A DNA stretch of 64,000 nt from assembly GCA_964417895.1 (NCBI GenBank), contig CAYQJS010000003.1, forward strand, positions 100,851 through 164,850, in the 5' to 3' direction. The notes under the pieces are model-generated. The model searched no databases. It saw only the letters and a list, made by a program, of their open reading frames with translations, and had not been told where the DNA came from. The position numbers and the translations under genes are program-made. This stretch comes from CAYQJS01 sp964417895 (GTDB lineage: Bacteria > Chloroflexota > UBA6077 > SHYK01). Of this stretch, positions 8,598 through 17,713 are shown piece by piece (positions within the stretch are counted from its first letter, which is position 1; each line of letters starts with the position of its first letter).

Positions 8598-10700
8598 TCA
8601 CATCGTGCTCACTCTACCTGCAATAACTCTATTCCCAGCAGAGCCAGCCAATCGAGCCCGAGCAAATGCGAGGATTCCCCAAACGGGCGCCAGCCCGATT
8701 CCCCACGCGACCGGTCCTGGCATTGCAGTGGCCGGCGGTTCGGCTAGGACGGCGGCGTCACCGCTAGCCGACCCCAGGGGCCCGTTGACGTTGATCTCGA
8801 GAAGCCAGTTCCCGCTAACCGGTAGATTGACGGTACCGGCAGCGTGTCCCTGAGGATCGACTTCGACCATGCGCGCTCGGACGGGTACGGCATTGGTGGT
8901 AGGGCCCGGCACGGCGGTTACTTCATAGTGGCTGGGAGCTGCGCTGGACGCCAGTGGGGCGACCTCGAAGCTAAGCTCTCGTCCGCCCGCGGGCTGCGTG
9001 TAGTACGACACCTCGATAACGTACGGACCGAGACGCGTCTGTGCGGACGATAAGGGCGCGGCGTCGTGGGCGAACGCGGGAACCGTTTCCAGGACACCCA
9101 GTAGTACGGCCATTCCAGCGGCAGAGCGAAGCGCTGGAAGGAGCGTCCGTGGGCGCCAAATCGGCTGCGTTCTCGTAAGCCGGGGCTCGACGACGCGAGC
9201 CAGCCCGATGCCGAGCAGAGCGCCCACCGCCGCTGCCGCGGCGGATGATGGGAGGGCGAGGAGCGCAGCGAGTTTAAGGTCTACGCCCGGGAAGAACACC
9301 GGGACGAGGCTGGTCCACGGGCGGTCGATAAGCAGGCTGGTCGCCGTAGCAAAGACGGCCACGCACCCGGCGGTGAGCGCGACTGGCTTGCCTGTTCGGC
9401 GGGCCCACCAGGCGGCGATGCCCACGGCTGCGCTGGTGAGCATCAGGGAGCCGCTGGGGACTGCCTGCGGCGCCACCGCGATTTGTGGCGCATTCGGGCG
9501 GAATTGGAGCGACTGGGCCGCGGACACCGCCGCGGTAGCCAATGGGACAAGCCGCAGCAGCGCCTGACGCATCACCAGAACCAGTGACGCAACGAGGAGT
9601 CCTCCCCTGGGGCCCAGCAGGAGTGTGGCACACACGGAGGTGATGGGTACGGCCAATCCGGCCAGGATCGGATACAAGGCCACGGGCAGGCCGCCCACAA
9701 ATGCGACGCCACTGCGGCCCTGCGTCTCGGTGATCAGAAGCAAGTAAACGCATAGAGTGCCAGCCAGCGCCGCGCCCACGCTTAGCTGCGCAACCACTCC
9801 GCCAGTTCGGCGCAGAGCCGCGACCGCCTCAATGGTTGCCCCGATCCCCGCCATGCCCATGCCTGAGATGATCATCACGTGGAATGGCGCCAAAGACACA
9901 TCGATGCCATACAACGCATGCCAGTAGTCGTCAAGAGGAAACGAAATAGCGGCCAGCATCGCCCCAAAGCCGGAAAGCGTCTGGCCAGGGGAGGCCTGGC
10001 AGGCGCCGATTATGCTTCGAACGAAACCCACACGGCGAATTGGCCAGGCCCGCGCGAGGACCGCCACGAGGCTGGTCAGGCCTACGAGCGCAATTGAGAC
10101 CAGCATGACGACGTGGGGTACCGTGAACGCACGGTCGCGGCCAACTGCCACATGCCACTGAATGTCCCAGGCCGTTCCCGCAAAGAAGGTGATGACCGCG
10201 CCCATGATGAGGACCGCCGGTATAGGCAGAGGAACGCTGCGCTGCGCGCGGGGCTCCAGGGGGCCATTCAGGCGAGCGGTGTGCACGCTGCGTCGGCTCG
10301 GCTCCGCCGGTTTCGAATCGTGCGGAGATCTCGTCTGTGCCCACAGAATCAGTGGGATTTGGGCCAGGGCGTAGGCAAGATGGGCAAGGTAATGATCGAC
10401 GGTCTGTGCCGGCACGAAGGGCAAGAACGGGAGGGGGAGCGCCGACATCATTCCCCCGACGCCCTGAATCCAGCCGTAGGCGGCTGCCGCGGTGCGCGCG
10501 GGGCCGCGGTACGAAGAGCGACGGAGCCAGACCTCCAGTGCAATTAGAAGGGCCAAGAACGGGATCGTCGCGTCCGGAGTGAGGCCCAGACTCAGGGGCA
10601 CCCGGTGCACCTCGTGAACCCACAGCCCACCCCACGCGAGCAGCAACTTTGCTTCGACCGACCGAAGCGCGACGCCTAGAGAATTGAACACCGCGTTCAT
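8598..10700 (-). CDS. Large polytopic membrane protein with C-terminal YtkA/FixH-like domain
   Basis: About 700 residues, starting at ATG 10700 after GAGGGAGGC. Residues about 25-560 contain roughly twelve hydrophobic segments. Notable His-rich membrane edges are DIQWHVAVGRD, TVPHVVML, DDYWHALYG and APFHVMIISGMGM. After a last helix at about 530-550, residues about 555-660 form a beta-rich extracytoplasmic domain (RLGPYVIEVSYYTQP, SGNWLLEINV) resembling YtkA/FixH or CopC-like folds. The His pattern suggests metal or heme handling, but that is inference. A Crp-type regulator gene lies 109 bp upstream on the same strand and may control it. Function unknown. Confidence 0.82.
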   Translation of the reverse strand: MNAVFNSLGVALRSVEAKLLLAWGGLWVHEVHRVPLSLGLTPDATIPFLALLIALEVWLRRSSYRGPARTAAAAYGWIQGVGGMMSALPLPFLPFVPAQTVDHYLAHLAYALAQIPLILWAQTRSPHDSKPAEPSRRSVHTARLNGPLEPRAQRSVPLPIPAVLIMGAVITFFAGTAWDIQWHVAVGRDRAFTVPHVVMLVSIALVGLTSLVAVLARAWPIRRVGFVRSIIGACQASPGQTLSGFGAMLAAISFPLDDYWHALYGIDVSLAPFHVMIISGMGMAGIGATIEAVAALRRTGGVVAQLSVGAALAGTLCVYLLLITETQGRSGVAFVGGLPVALYPILAGLAVPITSVCATLLLGPRGGLLVASLVLVMRQALLRLVPLATAAVSAAQSLQFRPNAPQIAVAPQAVPSGSLMLTSAAVGIAAWWARRTGKPVALTAGCVAVFATATSLLIDRPWTSLVPVFFPGVDLKLAALLALPSSAAAAAVGALLGIGLARVVEPRLTRTQPIWRPRTLLPALRSAAGMAVLLGVLETVPAFAHDAAPLSSAQTRLGPYVIEVSYYTQPAGGRELSFEVAPLASSAAPSHYEVTAVPGPTTNAVPVRARMVEVDPQGHAAGTVNLPVSGNWLLEINVNGPLGSASGDAAVLAEPPATAMPGPVAWGIGLAPVWGILAFARARLAGSAGNRVIAGRVSTM

Positions 10701-10809
10701 GATTGCCTCCCTCAATGCTGCGCTCTCTCGTAGGAGTGCAGCTGAAGGCAGTCTATTCAGGCTGCGGATTTCTGTCTGTGATTGCCCTACGACTTGGAGG
10801 TGACTTTAG

Positions 10810-11496
10810 TCACGCATCTCCGATGCCCTCGGTTGCCGCATGCAGGTGGGCGGCATCGCGAATCACGATGCCCCCCCGGGTCGTGTCGACAAGCCCGAGG
10901 TCACGGAGATCGTGAAGGGCGCGGGCAACCACCTCGCGGGCGGAGCCAACGGCGTCGGCCAGCGCCTGCTGACTGATCGGAACCACCGCGGGCAGTCCGG
11001 GATTGAGGTGAGCTGCTGCGACGTCCAGAAGGTGCCGCGCCACGCGCTGGCGTACGGAACCGAACGCGCTGACGCCGAAACTGCGGACCATTTGCTCTTG
11101 GCTCCTCGCCACTTCGGTTGCCAGAGCCCTGGCAACACGTGCGTCGGTCCTAATCAGCTCCCGCAGCTTGCCGATGTTCAGGAGCAGTCCCGTCGCATCG
11201 GTGAGGGCCTGTACGGCGATCGCCATCGGCGCTTCCAGGAACGCGAGCGCGGCGCCCGGGAGATTTCCGGGCACGAGGTAGCGCAGTGTCACCTCACGGC
11301 CGTCGGGTGCCGAGAGGTAGAACCGGAGCAGGCCCCGGACCACGAGTCCGCACCTCGGAGGGTCGCCCTCCCTGTACATGATGCTGCCGCCTGGAAAGTC
11401 AACTCGAAAGGAGCCTTCGAGAATCACCGCCTGCAGGTCATCTGGCAGCCCTGCCAGGCAACTTCGCTCCAACGCGTCTTGCAGGTCGCTATCCAT
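10810..11496 (-). CDS. Crp/Fnr-family transcription regulator
   Basis: The 228-residue protein has an N-terminal cyclic-nucleotide-binding-type beta barrel (about 25-115, including FPGGSIMYREGDPPRCG and GREVTLRYLVPGNLPG), a dimerisation helix, and a C-terminal winged helix-turn-helix (about 150-215; ISQQALADAVGSAREVVAR). It lacks the cluster of N-terminal cysteines that Fnr uses for an Fe-S cluster, and cAMP-binding residues cannot be confirmed by eye, so the ligand is unknown. It lies just upstream of the 700-residue membrane protein in the same direction, a likely target. No clear ribosome-binding site precedes the ATG at 11496. Confidence 0.9.
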   Translation of the reverse strand: MDSDLQDALERSCLAGLPDDLQAVILEGSFRVDFPGGSIMYREGDPPRCGLVVRGLLRFYLSAPDGREVTLRYLVPGNLPGAALAFLEAPMAIAVQALTDATGLLLNIGKLRELIRTDARVARALATEVARSQEQMVRSFGVSAFGSVRQRVARHLLDVAAAHLNPGLPAVVPISQQALADAVGSAREVVARALHDLRDLGLVDTTRGGIVIRDAAHLHAATEGIGDA

Positions 11497-11516
11497 TGTG
11501 TCGTACGGAGCAGTTC

Positions 11517-11897
11517 ATGAGCGGCTACCAGCGGACTCCGATCCGATCTCTTCGTCCATCGGGAGGACAAGGGCAATCCTACTCCCCGGGCGTCGATCCC
11601 GTGGGGGCGCTGCGGACCATGCGGCAGATGGCGAGCGAGGGGGGCGCCGTGCTCGTCGTCGACGAGCGCGTGGGCGACGCGTCCTCAGCCGCGGGCAACG
11701 ACGTGGAGTGGATGATGTATGGGTGGAGCGTGCTGCACTGCCTGCCGGTGGGGAAGGCAGACGAGCCCTCGGCCGAGACGGGCACGGTCATGCGCACGGA
11801 CACCCTGCGCGCCTACGCCCGCGCAGCCGGCTTTCGCGACGTGGCCATCGTGCCTGTCGAGAACTTCTTCTTTCGCTGCTACCGCCTGATCCCCTGA
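11517..11897 (+). pseudogene. C-terminal remnant of a SAM-dependent methyltransferase
   Basis: From about residue 25 the frame reads VGALRTMRQMASEGGAVLVV, then NDVEWMMYGWSVLHCLPVG, then ETGTVMRTDTLRAYARAAGF and IVPVENFFFRCYRL. This is the C-terminal half of a class I methyltransferase. The N-terminal Rossmann segment with the SAM-binding glycine motif is absent. The sequence upstream (11517-11585) has no family similarity. It is therefore a 5'-truncated fragment between the Crp gene and a repeat cluster. Confidence 0.7.
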
Positions 11898-11952
11898 CCA
11901 CGGGTCTTAGTCCTTGCTGTGGGCAATCTCCTATGGAGGTCGGGATCACGGT

Positions 11953-12082
11953 CACCCCCACCCAGCCCTCCCCCGTCAAGGGGGAGGGGGAAGAGAACCG
12001 GTCCCCTCCCCCCCCCGAGGGGCGGGGGAAGAGAACTGGTCCCCTCCCCCCCTGAGGGGGAGGGTTAGGGAGGGGGGTAACG
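11953..12082. repeat. Tandem GC-rich hairpin repeats in the 11898-12291 gap
   Basis: Three copies of a CCCTCCCCC...GGGGGAGGG palindrome separated by AAGAGAACYGGTCCCCTCC occupy this stretch. The family recurs at 32996, 35020, 39744, 51255, 60731 and 63467. From 12083 to 12291 no gene or clear signal was recognised apart from the leader of the next gene. Confidence 0.75.
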
Positions 12083-12291
12083 CCCACGTTAATGCGAAGC
12101 CTCTATCCAGTGGGAGTGGCCGGTCGCCGTTTTGGGGCGACCAAGCCCTGAATCACGCTGGCCTTGCTCGTGTTGACGCCCATTTGCGGTGACGGCTAGC
12201 ATAACGGTGCCCAGGGGTCGATGCTCCTGGAGGAATTGGCGCCTCGCGGACAAGGATGTCTCGCGCCGCGCGCAATGGCGCTGCGTCGAGG

Positions 12292-14034
12292 ATGACGGTG
12301 CACAGGTCGAAGCGAAGCAAGCTGCGTGCCTTGAGCTCCGGGGGGCCGGCCCTCGCTGTCCTGCTCGTCCTTCTCAGCGCCTGTGCCCCCCAGCGGGCGC
12401 CGTCCGCGGTTCAGGGCGTGGGCGACGGCGCGGCACCATCGAGCGCGCCGAAGACCATCACGATGGCCGTCCAGCGGGAGCCCGCTGAGGGGTTCATTAC
12501 CTTTTCCGGTGGCGCGAAGCGCGGCGGCGGGCACAATGCGCGCTTCGTCGTCCACAACTCGCTCATCTTCACCGACGAGCAGTTAGTCAACTATCCGCAG
12601 TTGGCCGCGGAGCTCATCTCCGTGGACCACGGCACCTGGCGCATCAACGCCGACGGCACCATGGACACCACGTGGAAGCTGCATCCCAACGTGAAGTGGC
12701 ACGACGGCCGGCCCTTTACCAGCGACGATCTACTCTTCGGGTACACCGTGAAGAAGGACCGAGACGTGCCGTGGCGCAGCACGGGCCGCCCGGAGCTGAT
12801 GCAGCGCGCGTCGACGCCCGACCCGCTGACCTTCGAGATTCACTGGTCCGCCCCCTACTTCCGGGCCAACGAGGCGCCCGACCTGGAGGCTTTGCCCAGG
12901 CACCTCTTGGAGGACGTATATCGCGACGACAAGCCGAACTTCGTGAACAGCCCGCGATTCACCACCGAGTTCATCGGCCTCGGCCCTTACAAGCTGGAGC
13001 GGTGGCAGCCAGGCTCCCACATGGAGTTTTCGCGCTTCGACGACTACTTCCGGGGCCGGCCCCCGTTCGACTCGGTGGTCCTCAGGTTCCTGGGGGATCC
13101 CAACACCATGGTCGCCAATGCCCTGGCCGGGAACGTCGACCTCCTGCTGCCCATCGGCATCGACGTGGAGGCCGCGCTGGAGATCCAGCGGCGCTGGGAG
13201 GGCACGGGCAACCGGGTGCGCTTCGTCCCCACGGACTTTCTCTGGCAAGTGGAGATCCAGCACCGGCCCGAGTATGCGCGCCCCACCTACGGTCTGACCG
13301 ACCGGACTGTCCGACAGGCCTTCTACCATGCCATCGACCGCGCAACCCTGACCGAGGTGGCCACCAGCAGCCTGGCTCCCGTCGCGGATAGCTGGTTCGC
13401 GCCGGGGGACGCCTTGCGGCGCGACCTCGAGCCGTCGATCCCGCAGTTCCCCTATGACCTCGCGCGCGCTCAGGGCCTGCTGGCCCAAGTCGGCTGGAAC
13501 CGCGGCTCGGACGGCGTGCTGGTCCACGGGCAGACGGGCGAGCGCCTCGAGATCGAGCTGCGGGGCAACCAGGCAGGGGGCATCGAGAAGCAGCTCAATG
13601 TCGTCGCCGATGGCTGGAAGGCCCTGGGCGCGCGGGTGAACCTCTACGTCGTGCCTACCGCGCTCGAGGTCGACGCCGAGCACGCCGGCACCCTTCCTGG
13701 CGGCGTCGTCAAGTTCCAGGGTAGCGCGCCGTTCATCGAGAACCGCATGCACACGCAGCACATCGCGGCGCCCGCCAACCGCTGGTCCGGCCGCAATCGG
13801 GCTGGCTACAGCAGCCCCAGGGTCGATAGCCTCCTGGACCGGCTCGTGGTGACCATCGATCCCGGGGAGCGCCTCGCCCTCCACCGAGAGCTGCTCGAAG
13901 CGCAGATGGGCGACGTCGCCCTGATGCCGCTGTGGTGGGAGGTGTCGCCCGTTCCCATGGTCAGGGGGCTCGACGGTCCCATCGGCGGCCAGGTTGACGT
14001 GATCTCGGACTTCTTCAGGTGGCGGCGCGACTGA
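12292..14034 (+). CDS. Family-5 ABC solute-binding lipoprotein
   Basis: About 580 residues from ATG 12292 (GTCGAGG upstream); an earlier in-frame ATG at 12256 would give an unusually long leader. A Lys/Arg-rich start, a hydrophobic segment and the lipobox LLSAC mark a lipoprotein signal with lipidation at the Cys 31 residues from ATG 12292. The mature part is SBP_bac_5 (peptide/nickel/opine-type): KWHDGRPFTSDDLLFGY, then FIGLGPYKLERW, then VRQAFYHAIDR. It would capture a solute at the outer face and deliver it to a permease. No permease or ATPase gene follows; RidA is next. It resembles the 33294 copy more than the 14670 copy (EGFITFSGG versus EGFMIFGGG). Confidence 0.92.
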   Translation: MTVHRSKRSKLRALSSGGPALAVLLVLLSACAPQRAPSAVQGVGDGAAPSSAPKTITMAVQREPAEGFITFSGGAKRGGGHNARFVVHNSLIFTDEQLVNYPQLAAELISVDHGTWRINADGTMDTTWKLHPNVKWHDGRPFTSDDLLFGYTVKKDRDVPWRSTGRPELMQRASTPDPLTFEIHWSAPYFRANEAPDLEALPRHLLEDVYRDDKPNFVNSPRFTTEFIGLGPYKLERWQPGSHMEFSRFDDYFRGRPPFDSVVLRFLGDPNTMVANALAGNVDLLLPIGIDVEAALEIQRRWEGTGNRVRFVPTDFLWQVEIQHRPEYARPTYGLTDRTVRQAFYHAIDRATLTEVATSSLAPVADSWFAPGDALRRDLEPSIPQFPYDLARAQGLLAQVGWNRGSDGVLVHGQTGERLEIELRGNQAGGIEKQLNVVADGWKALGARVNLYVVPTALEVDAEHAGTLPGGVVKFQGSAPFIENRMHTQHIAAPANRWSGRNRAGYSSPRVDSLLDRLVVTIDPGERLALHRELLEAQMGDVALMPLWWEVSPVPMVRGLDGPIGGQVDVISDFFRWRRD

Positions 14035-14090
14035 CCGGAGCCCGCTATACTGGACTCCGCCAAGGACAACACATAACGGAGGGAGAACTC

Positions 14091-14486
14091 ATGGCAAGCA
14101 CGACGAGCAAGCGCGTCAGCCTTAACCTGCCGCACATGGCCCACGGCGCTCCGATCCCGATGGGGTGCAAGATCGGAAACATGGTCTACTCGTCCGGCAT
14201 CGGCGGCACCAACGCCGAGGGCAAGATGCCCTCAGACCCGAACGAACAGGCCGAGCAGATGTTCGAGAACATCCGGCAGTTCATCGAGATCGCCGGTGGC
14301 ACGCCCGAGGACATCATCCACGTCAGGATCCTGATGAAGGATCGTGGGCAGCGGGAGGCTATCAACAAGCCGTGGCAAGCCCTGTTCCCCGACGAACACA
14401 GCCGACCCGCTCGCCATGCTCTGGAGACCAACCTGGGCGGCCAGTTCCTGTTCCAGGCCGAGATCGTCGCGGTCGTCGGCGGGTAG
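14091..14486 (+). CDS. RidA/YjgF-family protein
   Basis: 131 residues from ATG 14091 after CGGAGGGAG. The single chorismate-mutase-like RidA domain shows HGAPIPMGCKIGNMVYSSGI, AEQMFENIRQFIEIAGGTPED and a C-terminal RPARHALETNL with the Arg position used by deaminating RidA proteins. RidA hydrolyses reactive enamine/imine intermediates, but other subfamilies act in degradative pathways, and this one cannot be placed without a tree. It is 56 bp after the solute-binding protein gene, same strand. A TATACT at 14046-14051 could be a -10, without a convincing -35. Confidence 0.88.
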   Translation: MASTTSKRVSLNLPHMAHGAPIPMGCKIGNMVYSSGIGGTNAEGKMPSDPNEQAEQMFENIRQFIEIAGGTPEDIIHVRILMKDRGQREAINKPWQALFPDEHSRPARHALETNLGGQFLFQAEIVAVVGG

Positions 14487-14507
14487 GGCGCGCGGTAAAT
14501 GAAACAC

Positions 14508-14591
14508 CGCTCGTCCTGAGCCTGTCGAAGGACGAGCCGGGATCGCGCAACCATGGGCTCATGGTTCGACAGGCTCACCATGAGCGGTTTT
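14508..14591. repeat. Dispersed palindromic repeat, GAGCCTGTCGAA family
   Basis: The arm CGCTCGTCCTGAGCCTGTCG and its counterpart GGTTCGACAGGCTCACCATG form a long imperfect hairpin. Other copies lie at 21607, 33192 and 44498. It precedes the ATG of the next lipoprotein by about 80 bp. Confidence 0.75.
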
Positions 14592-14669
14592 CGTCCATCC
14601 GTGCCGCGGCGAAAAGCGCACGACAGCGCGGAATGCCAGTTCGCCTGGCTGCATAATCGAGGTCCAGGC

Positions 14670-16406
14670 ATGGAAGGCTTGAAGCGCATAGCCCTTATCG
14701 CCATGGTGGGCGCCCTGGCCCTCGCCGCCTGTGGGCCGCGGGGGCCAGACGAGCTGCCGAGTGGCTCGCCGGGCGCCGACGGCGTGGCCGCGCGCCAGTC
14801 CGCGCCGAAGCGGATCGGCGCGGCTATCCGCGGCGATCCCCATACCCTGTACCAGAAACTGAACCCCCGCTCCAACATCCCGGGCATCGACGACCTCGAG
14901 CGGCTCGTGAACGCAGGGCTTACCGTCCTCGACCCGGACGGTGTGCGGCAACCGATCCTCGCGGAGGCGGTCCCCAGCATCGAGAACGGTCTCTGGCGCT
15001 TGTTTCCTGACGGAGCGATGGAGACCACGTGGCGCATCCGCGAAGGCTCGCGGTGGCAGGATGGCACGCCGTTCACGACCGACGATCTCATCTTCACCGC
15101 GCAGGTATGGCGCGACCCCGAGGTTCCCATCTTCGGACACATCGCCTTCGCCTCCGTCGAGGAGGTGTCGGCCCTCGACACGCGAACTATCGCCGTGCGA
15201 TGGAAGAGGCCCTACATCGATGCGGACGCGCTGTTCAACACATCCGGGGGCAACGGCTTCGGCCTCGCGATCCCGAGGCACCTCCTCGGTCGTGCCTACG
15301 CGGAGGACAAAGAGCACTTCCTGGAGCACCCATACTGGAGCACCGAGTTCGTGGGCACCGGACCGTATCGGGTGCGGGAGTGGGAGAGAGGCAGCCACCT
15401 GGTCTTCGAGGCCAACGAGCGCTACTTGCTGGGCCGGCCGAAGATCGACGAGATCAGGGTGAAGTTCATCCCGGACCCCAACACGCTGGCGGCGAACATC
15501 CTGGCCGGCGAAGTCGACGTGACCATGGGCGGACGGATCTCCACCGAGTGGGCTATGAACGTCAGCGACCAGTGGCGCGACGGCCGGCTGGTGATCCTGA
15601 ATCGCAGCATGGTGCAGATATTCCCCCAGTTCATCAACCCTAATCCGGCGATCGTTGGCAACCTCCAGTTCCGCCGTGCCCTGCTTCACGCGCTGGACCG
15701 CCAGGAGATGGTGGATACAGTTCAGTTCGGCCTCACGTCCGTGGGCCACACCTTCGTGAGCCCGCAGGAGCGCGAGTACGCGGCGCTCGAGGGCAGCATT
15801 GTCCGCTACGATCATGACCCGCGTCGGGCGACGCAGATGATTGAGGCTCTGGGCTACAGCAAGGGCCCGGACGGGATATTCCGCGACCGAGGCGGCCAGC
15901 GGCTCCAGGTACAGATCCGGACGAGCCTTGGCGACGACCTGCAAGAGAAGGCCATGTACGCTTCGGCCGACCACTGGCAGCGGCTCGGGCTCGAGGTCGA
16001 GCGGCATCTGGTGCCTCCGCAACGCGCCGCCGACGCCGAGTACCGCTCCACGTTCCCGGCGTTCGACGTGAAGCGGCAGGCTGGAACCATGGACTATGCG
16101 CGCAATTTCCACAGCGACCGCGTCGCCCTCCCCGAGAACAGCTTCCTCGTGTCGGGTAACAACGCCCGCTACCGCCACCTCGAGCTGGACGGGGCCATCG
16201 ACCGCTACTTCACGACAATTCCGTTCGCCGAGCGCATGGAGGCGGCCCGGGAGGTCGTGCACCACGTGTCCGACCAGGTGGCGTGGATGGGCCTCTTCTA
16301 CCAGACGAACCCGGATCTGGTAGCGAACCGCTTGCTGAACGTGCCGGTACCTAAGTCCAGTGAAGGCAGCCGTCTCTGGAACGTCCACGAGTGGGACGTC
16401 CGATGA
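14670..16406 (+). CDS. Family-5 ABC solute-binding lipoprotein
   Basis: 578 residues from ATG 14670. The signal ends in the lipobox LALAAC (Cys21). SBP_bac_5 features: GSRWQDGTPFTTDDLIFTAQ, TGPYRVREWERGSHLVFEAN, LGRPKIDEIRVKFIPDPNTL and a C-terminal NVHEWDVR. The closest paralogue in the window is the 18452-20155 protein, which shares GDPHTLYQ/GDPWTLSR, RFPDGAMETTW-like wording and the terminal HEWxVR. It is followed after 92 bp by a Rieske oxygenase gene on the same strand, so uptake and oxidation may be linked (inference). No transporter membrane genes are adjacent. Confidence 0.93.
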   Translation: MEGLKRIALIAMVGALALAACGPRGPDELPSGSPGADGVAARQSAPKRIGAAIRGDPHTLYQKLNPRSNIPGIDDLERLVNAGLTVLDPDGVRQPILAEAVPSIENGLWRLFPDGAMETTWRIREGSRWQDGTPFTTDDLIFTAQVWRDPEVPIFGHIAFASVEEVSALDTRTIAVRWKRPYIDADALFNTSGGNGFGLAIPRHLLGRAYAEDKEHFLEHPYWSTEFVGTGPYRVREWERGSHLVFEANERYLLGRPKIDEIRVKFIPDPNTLAANILAGEVDVTMGGRISTEWAMNVSDQWRDGRLVILNRSMVQIFPQFINPNPAIVGNLQFRRALLHALDRQEMVDTVQFGLTSVGHTFVSPQEREYAALEGSIVRYDHDPRRATQMIEALGYSKGPDGIFRDRGGQRLQVQIRTSLGDDLQEKAMYASADHWQRLGLEVERHLVPPQRAADAEYRSTFPAFDVKRQAGTMDYARNFHSDRVALPENSFLVSGNNARYRHLELDGAIDRYFTTIPFAERMEAAREVVHHVSDQVAWMGLFYQTNPDLVANRLLNVPVPKSSEGSRLWNVHEWDVR

Positions 16407-16427
16407 GGACTGAGGACTGAGGCGGGG

Positions 16428-16455
16428 CCCGCACCCTCCTCTTGGGGGGTGCGGG
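16428..16455 (+). terminator. Hairpin between solute-binding protein and Rieske genes
   Basis: CCCGCACCC (16428-16436) pairs perfectly with GGGTGCGGG (16447-16455) over a 10-nt loop. No T-run follows, so it may be a rho-independent-like attenuator, a 3' stabiliser, or simply a repeat. Confidence 0.4.
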
Positions 16456-16457
16456 GG

Positions 16458-16463
16458 TACAAT
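16458..16463 (+). promoter_or_regulatory. Possible -10 element TACAAT
   Basis: TACAAT lies 35 nt before the Rieske ATG. The same hexamer in a similar context and spacing occurs before the Uma2 gene (17818-17823) and the 43290 Rieske gene (43253-43258). No convincing -35 was found for any of them. Confidence 0.35.
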
Positions 16464-16498
16464 GAACCAGTTCATGCCAGTTGAGCGGGAGGATGACC

Positions 16499-17713
16499 AT
16501 GCTGACGAAAGAAGAGAATGACTTCCTGACCCGGGTGGGGCCGGGCACGCCGGCGGGCGAGTTGTTCCGCCGCTACTGGCTGCCTGTGGGGTACGCCTGC
16601 GAGTTGACCGACGAGAGCCCGACGAGATTCGTACGTGTCCTGGGTGAGGACCTGGTCCTCTTCAAGGACAAGAGCGGCAACGTAGGGCTCATCGCCGACC
16701 ACTGCATGCACCGCAGCGCGTCTCTGCTCTACGGGCGCGTGGAGGAGCGCGGGATCGCCTGCGCCTACCACGGCTGGCTGTACGACACGAAGGGCAACTG
16801 TCTGGAGACACCCGCCGAGCCGGCCGACAGCAAGTTCTATCTCACCGTCCGCATCAAGGCATACCCCGTCCAGAAGTTCATTGGCATGTTCTGGGCGTAT
16901 CTCGGCCCGGACCCGACGCCCGTCATCCCGAGATACGACGTCTGGGTCCGCCAGGATGGGCGGCGACACCTCTATCTCCAGCCGCAGTTGGACGCCAACT
17001 GGCTGCAGCCCATGGAGAACTCCATGGACCCGGCCCATTTACAGGTTCTTCACCAGACGGCCGCTTTCCGCGGCCGGACGCCACCCAACACGACACGCGG
17101 CTTCACGGACGACGTGGCGGGGTTCGAGTTTTACGAGGTGCCCTACGGCATCATCAAGAAGCGGTCCTACACGAACGGCCACACCGATGAGCATCCCGTG
17201 CTGTTCCCCAACATCCTGCGTCAGGGAGACGCGACCCAGATCCGCGTGCCCATCGATGACGAGCACACGAAGATCTTCTTCGTGCGTTTCGAGCCCACGC
17301 CAGACGGCAGCATCGTGGAGGATGAGGGCGATCCACCCGTCACATTCATCGAGCCGTATAAGACACCCGGGCTGCACCCGGTCGGCATCTTCGACATCAG
17401 CCACGAGGTGCAGGCGCAGGACCACATGGCGTGGGAGACACAGGGGCCCATCACCAACAGGTCCGTCGAGCGGCTGGCCACGTCTGACCGGGGCATCGTC
17501 ATGTACCGCGGGATGCTGAAGCGGGAGATCGAGCGGGTCCAGATGGGCCTCGATCCCAAGGCGGTCGTGCGCGACCCCGACCACGCCATGATCGACACAA
17601 AGCTCTCCGAGTCGCTCGCGGAGCGCAGCCAGCCCCGTGCACGCGGCGAAGCCGTCGCCGCCTTCGCCGGGGCTGACCCGGGCGATCCAGGCGCGGCGAC
17701 TCGGGGCGCCTGA
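16499..17713 (+). CDS. Rieske aromatic-ring oxygenase alpha subunit (group A)
   Basis: 404 residues from ATG 16499 after CGGGAGGATG; an ATG 18 bp upstream is in frame but lacks this spacing. Rieske ligands are CMH and CAYH separated by 16 residues. The iron site His pair is in DPAHLQVLH. It shares long identical stretches with the 3938 copy (NVGLIADHCMHRSASLLYG and the ETPAEPADSKFYLTVRIK region) and FEFYEVPYGIIKKR with the 43290 copy. The C-terminus after LSESLAE is a low-complexity Ala/Gly/Arg tail (about 30 residues) absent from the others. Substrate unknown; no electron-transfer partner nearby. Confidence 0.93.
   Translation: MLTKEENDFLTRVGPGTPAGELFRRYWLPVGYACELTDESPTRFVRVLGEDLVLFKDKSGNVGLIADHCMHRSASLLYGRVEERGIACAYHGWLYDTKGNCLETPAEPADSKFYLTVRIKAYPVQKFIGMFWAYLGPDPTPVIPRYDVWVRQDGRRHLYLQPQLDANWLQPMENSMDPAHLQVLHQTAAFRGRTPPNTTRGFTDDVAGFEFYEVPYGIIKKRSYTNGHTDEHPVLFPNILRQGDATQIRVPIDDEHTKIFFVRFEPTPDGSIVEDEGDPPVTFIEPYKTPGLHPVGIFDISHEVQAQDHMAWETQGPITNRSVERLATSDRGIVMYRGMLKREIERVQMGLDPKAVVRDPDHAMIDTKLSESLAERSQPRARGEAVAAFAGADPGDPGAATRGA

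Noticed and set aside
10810..11496. Fnr-type oxygen sensor
   Set aside because: The protein has only two cysteines in the N-terminal part, not the four needed for an Fe-S cluster.
14559..16475. 638-codon open frame on the minus strand
   Set aside because: It is antisense to a well-supported lipoprotein gene, has no recognisable domain, and arises from high-GC codon use.
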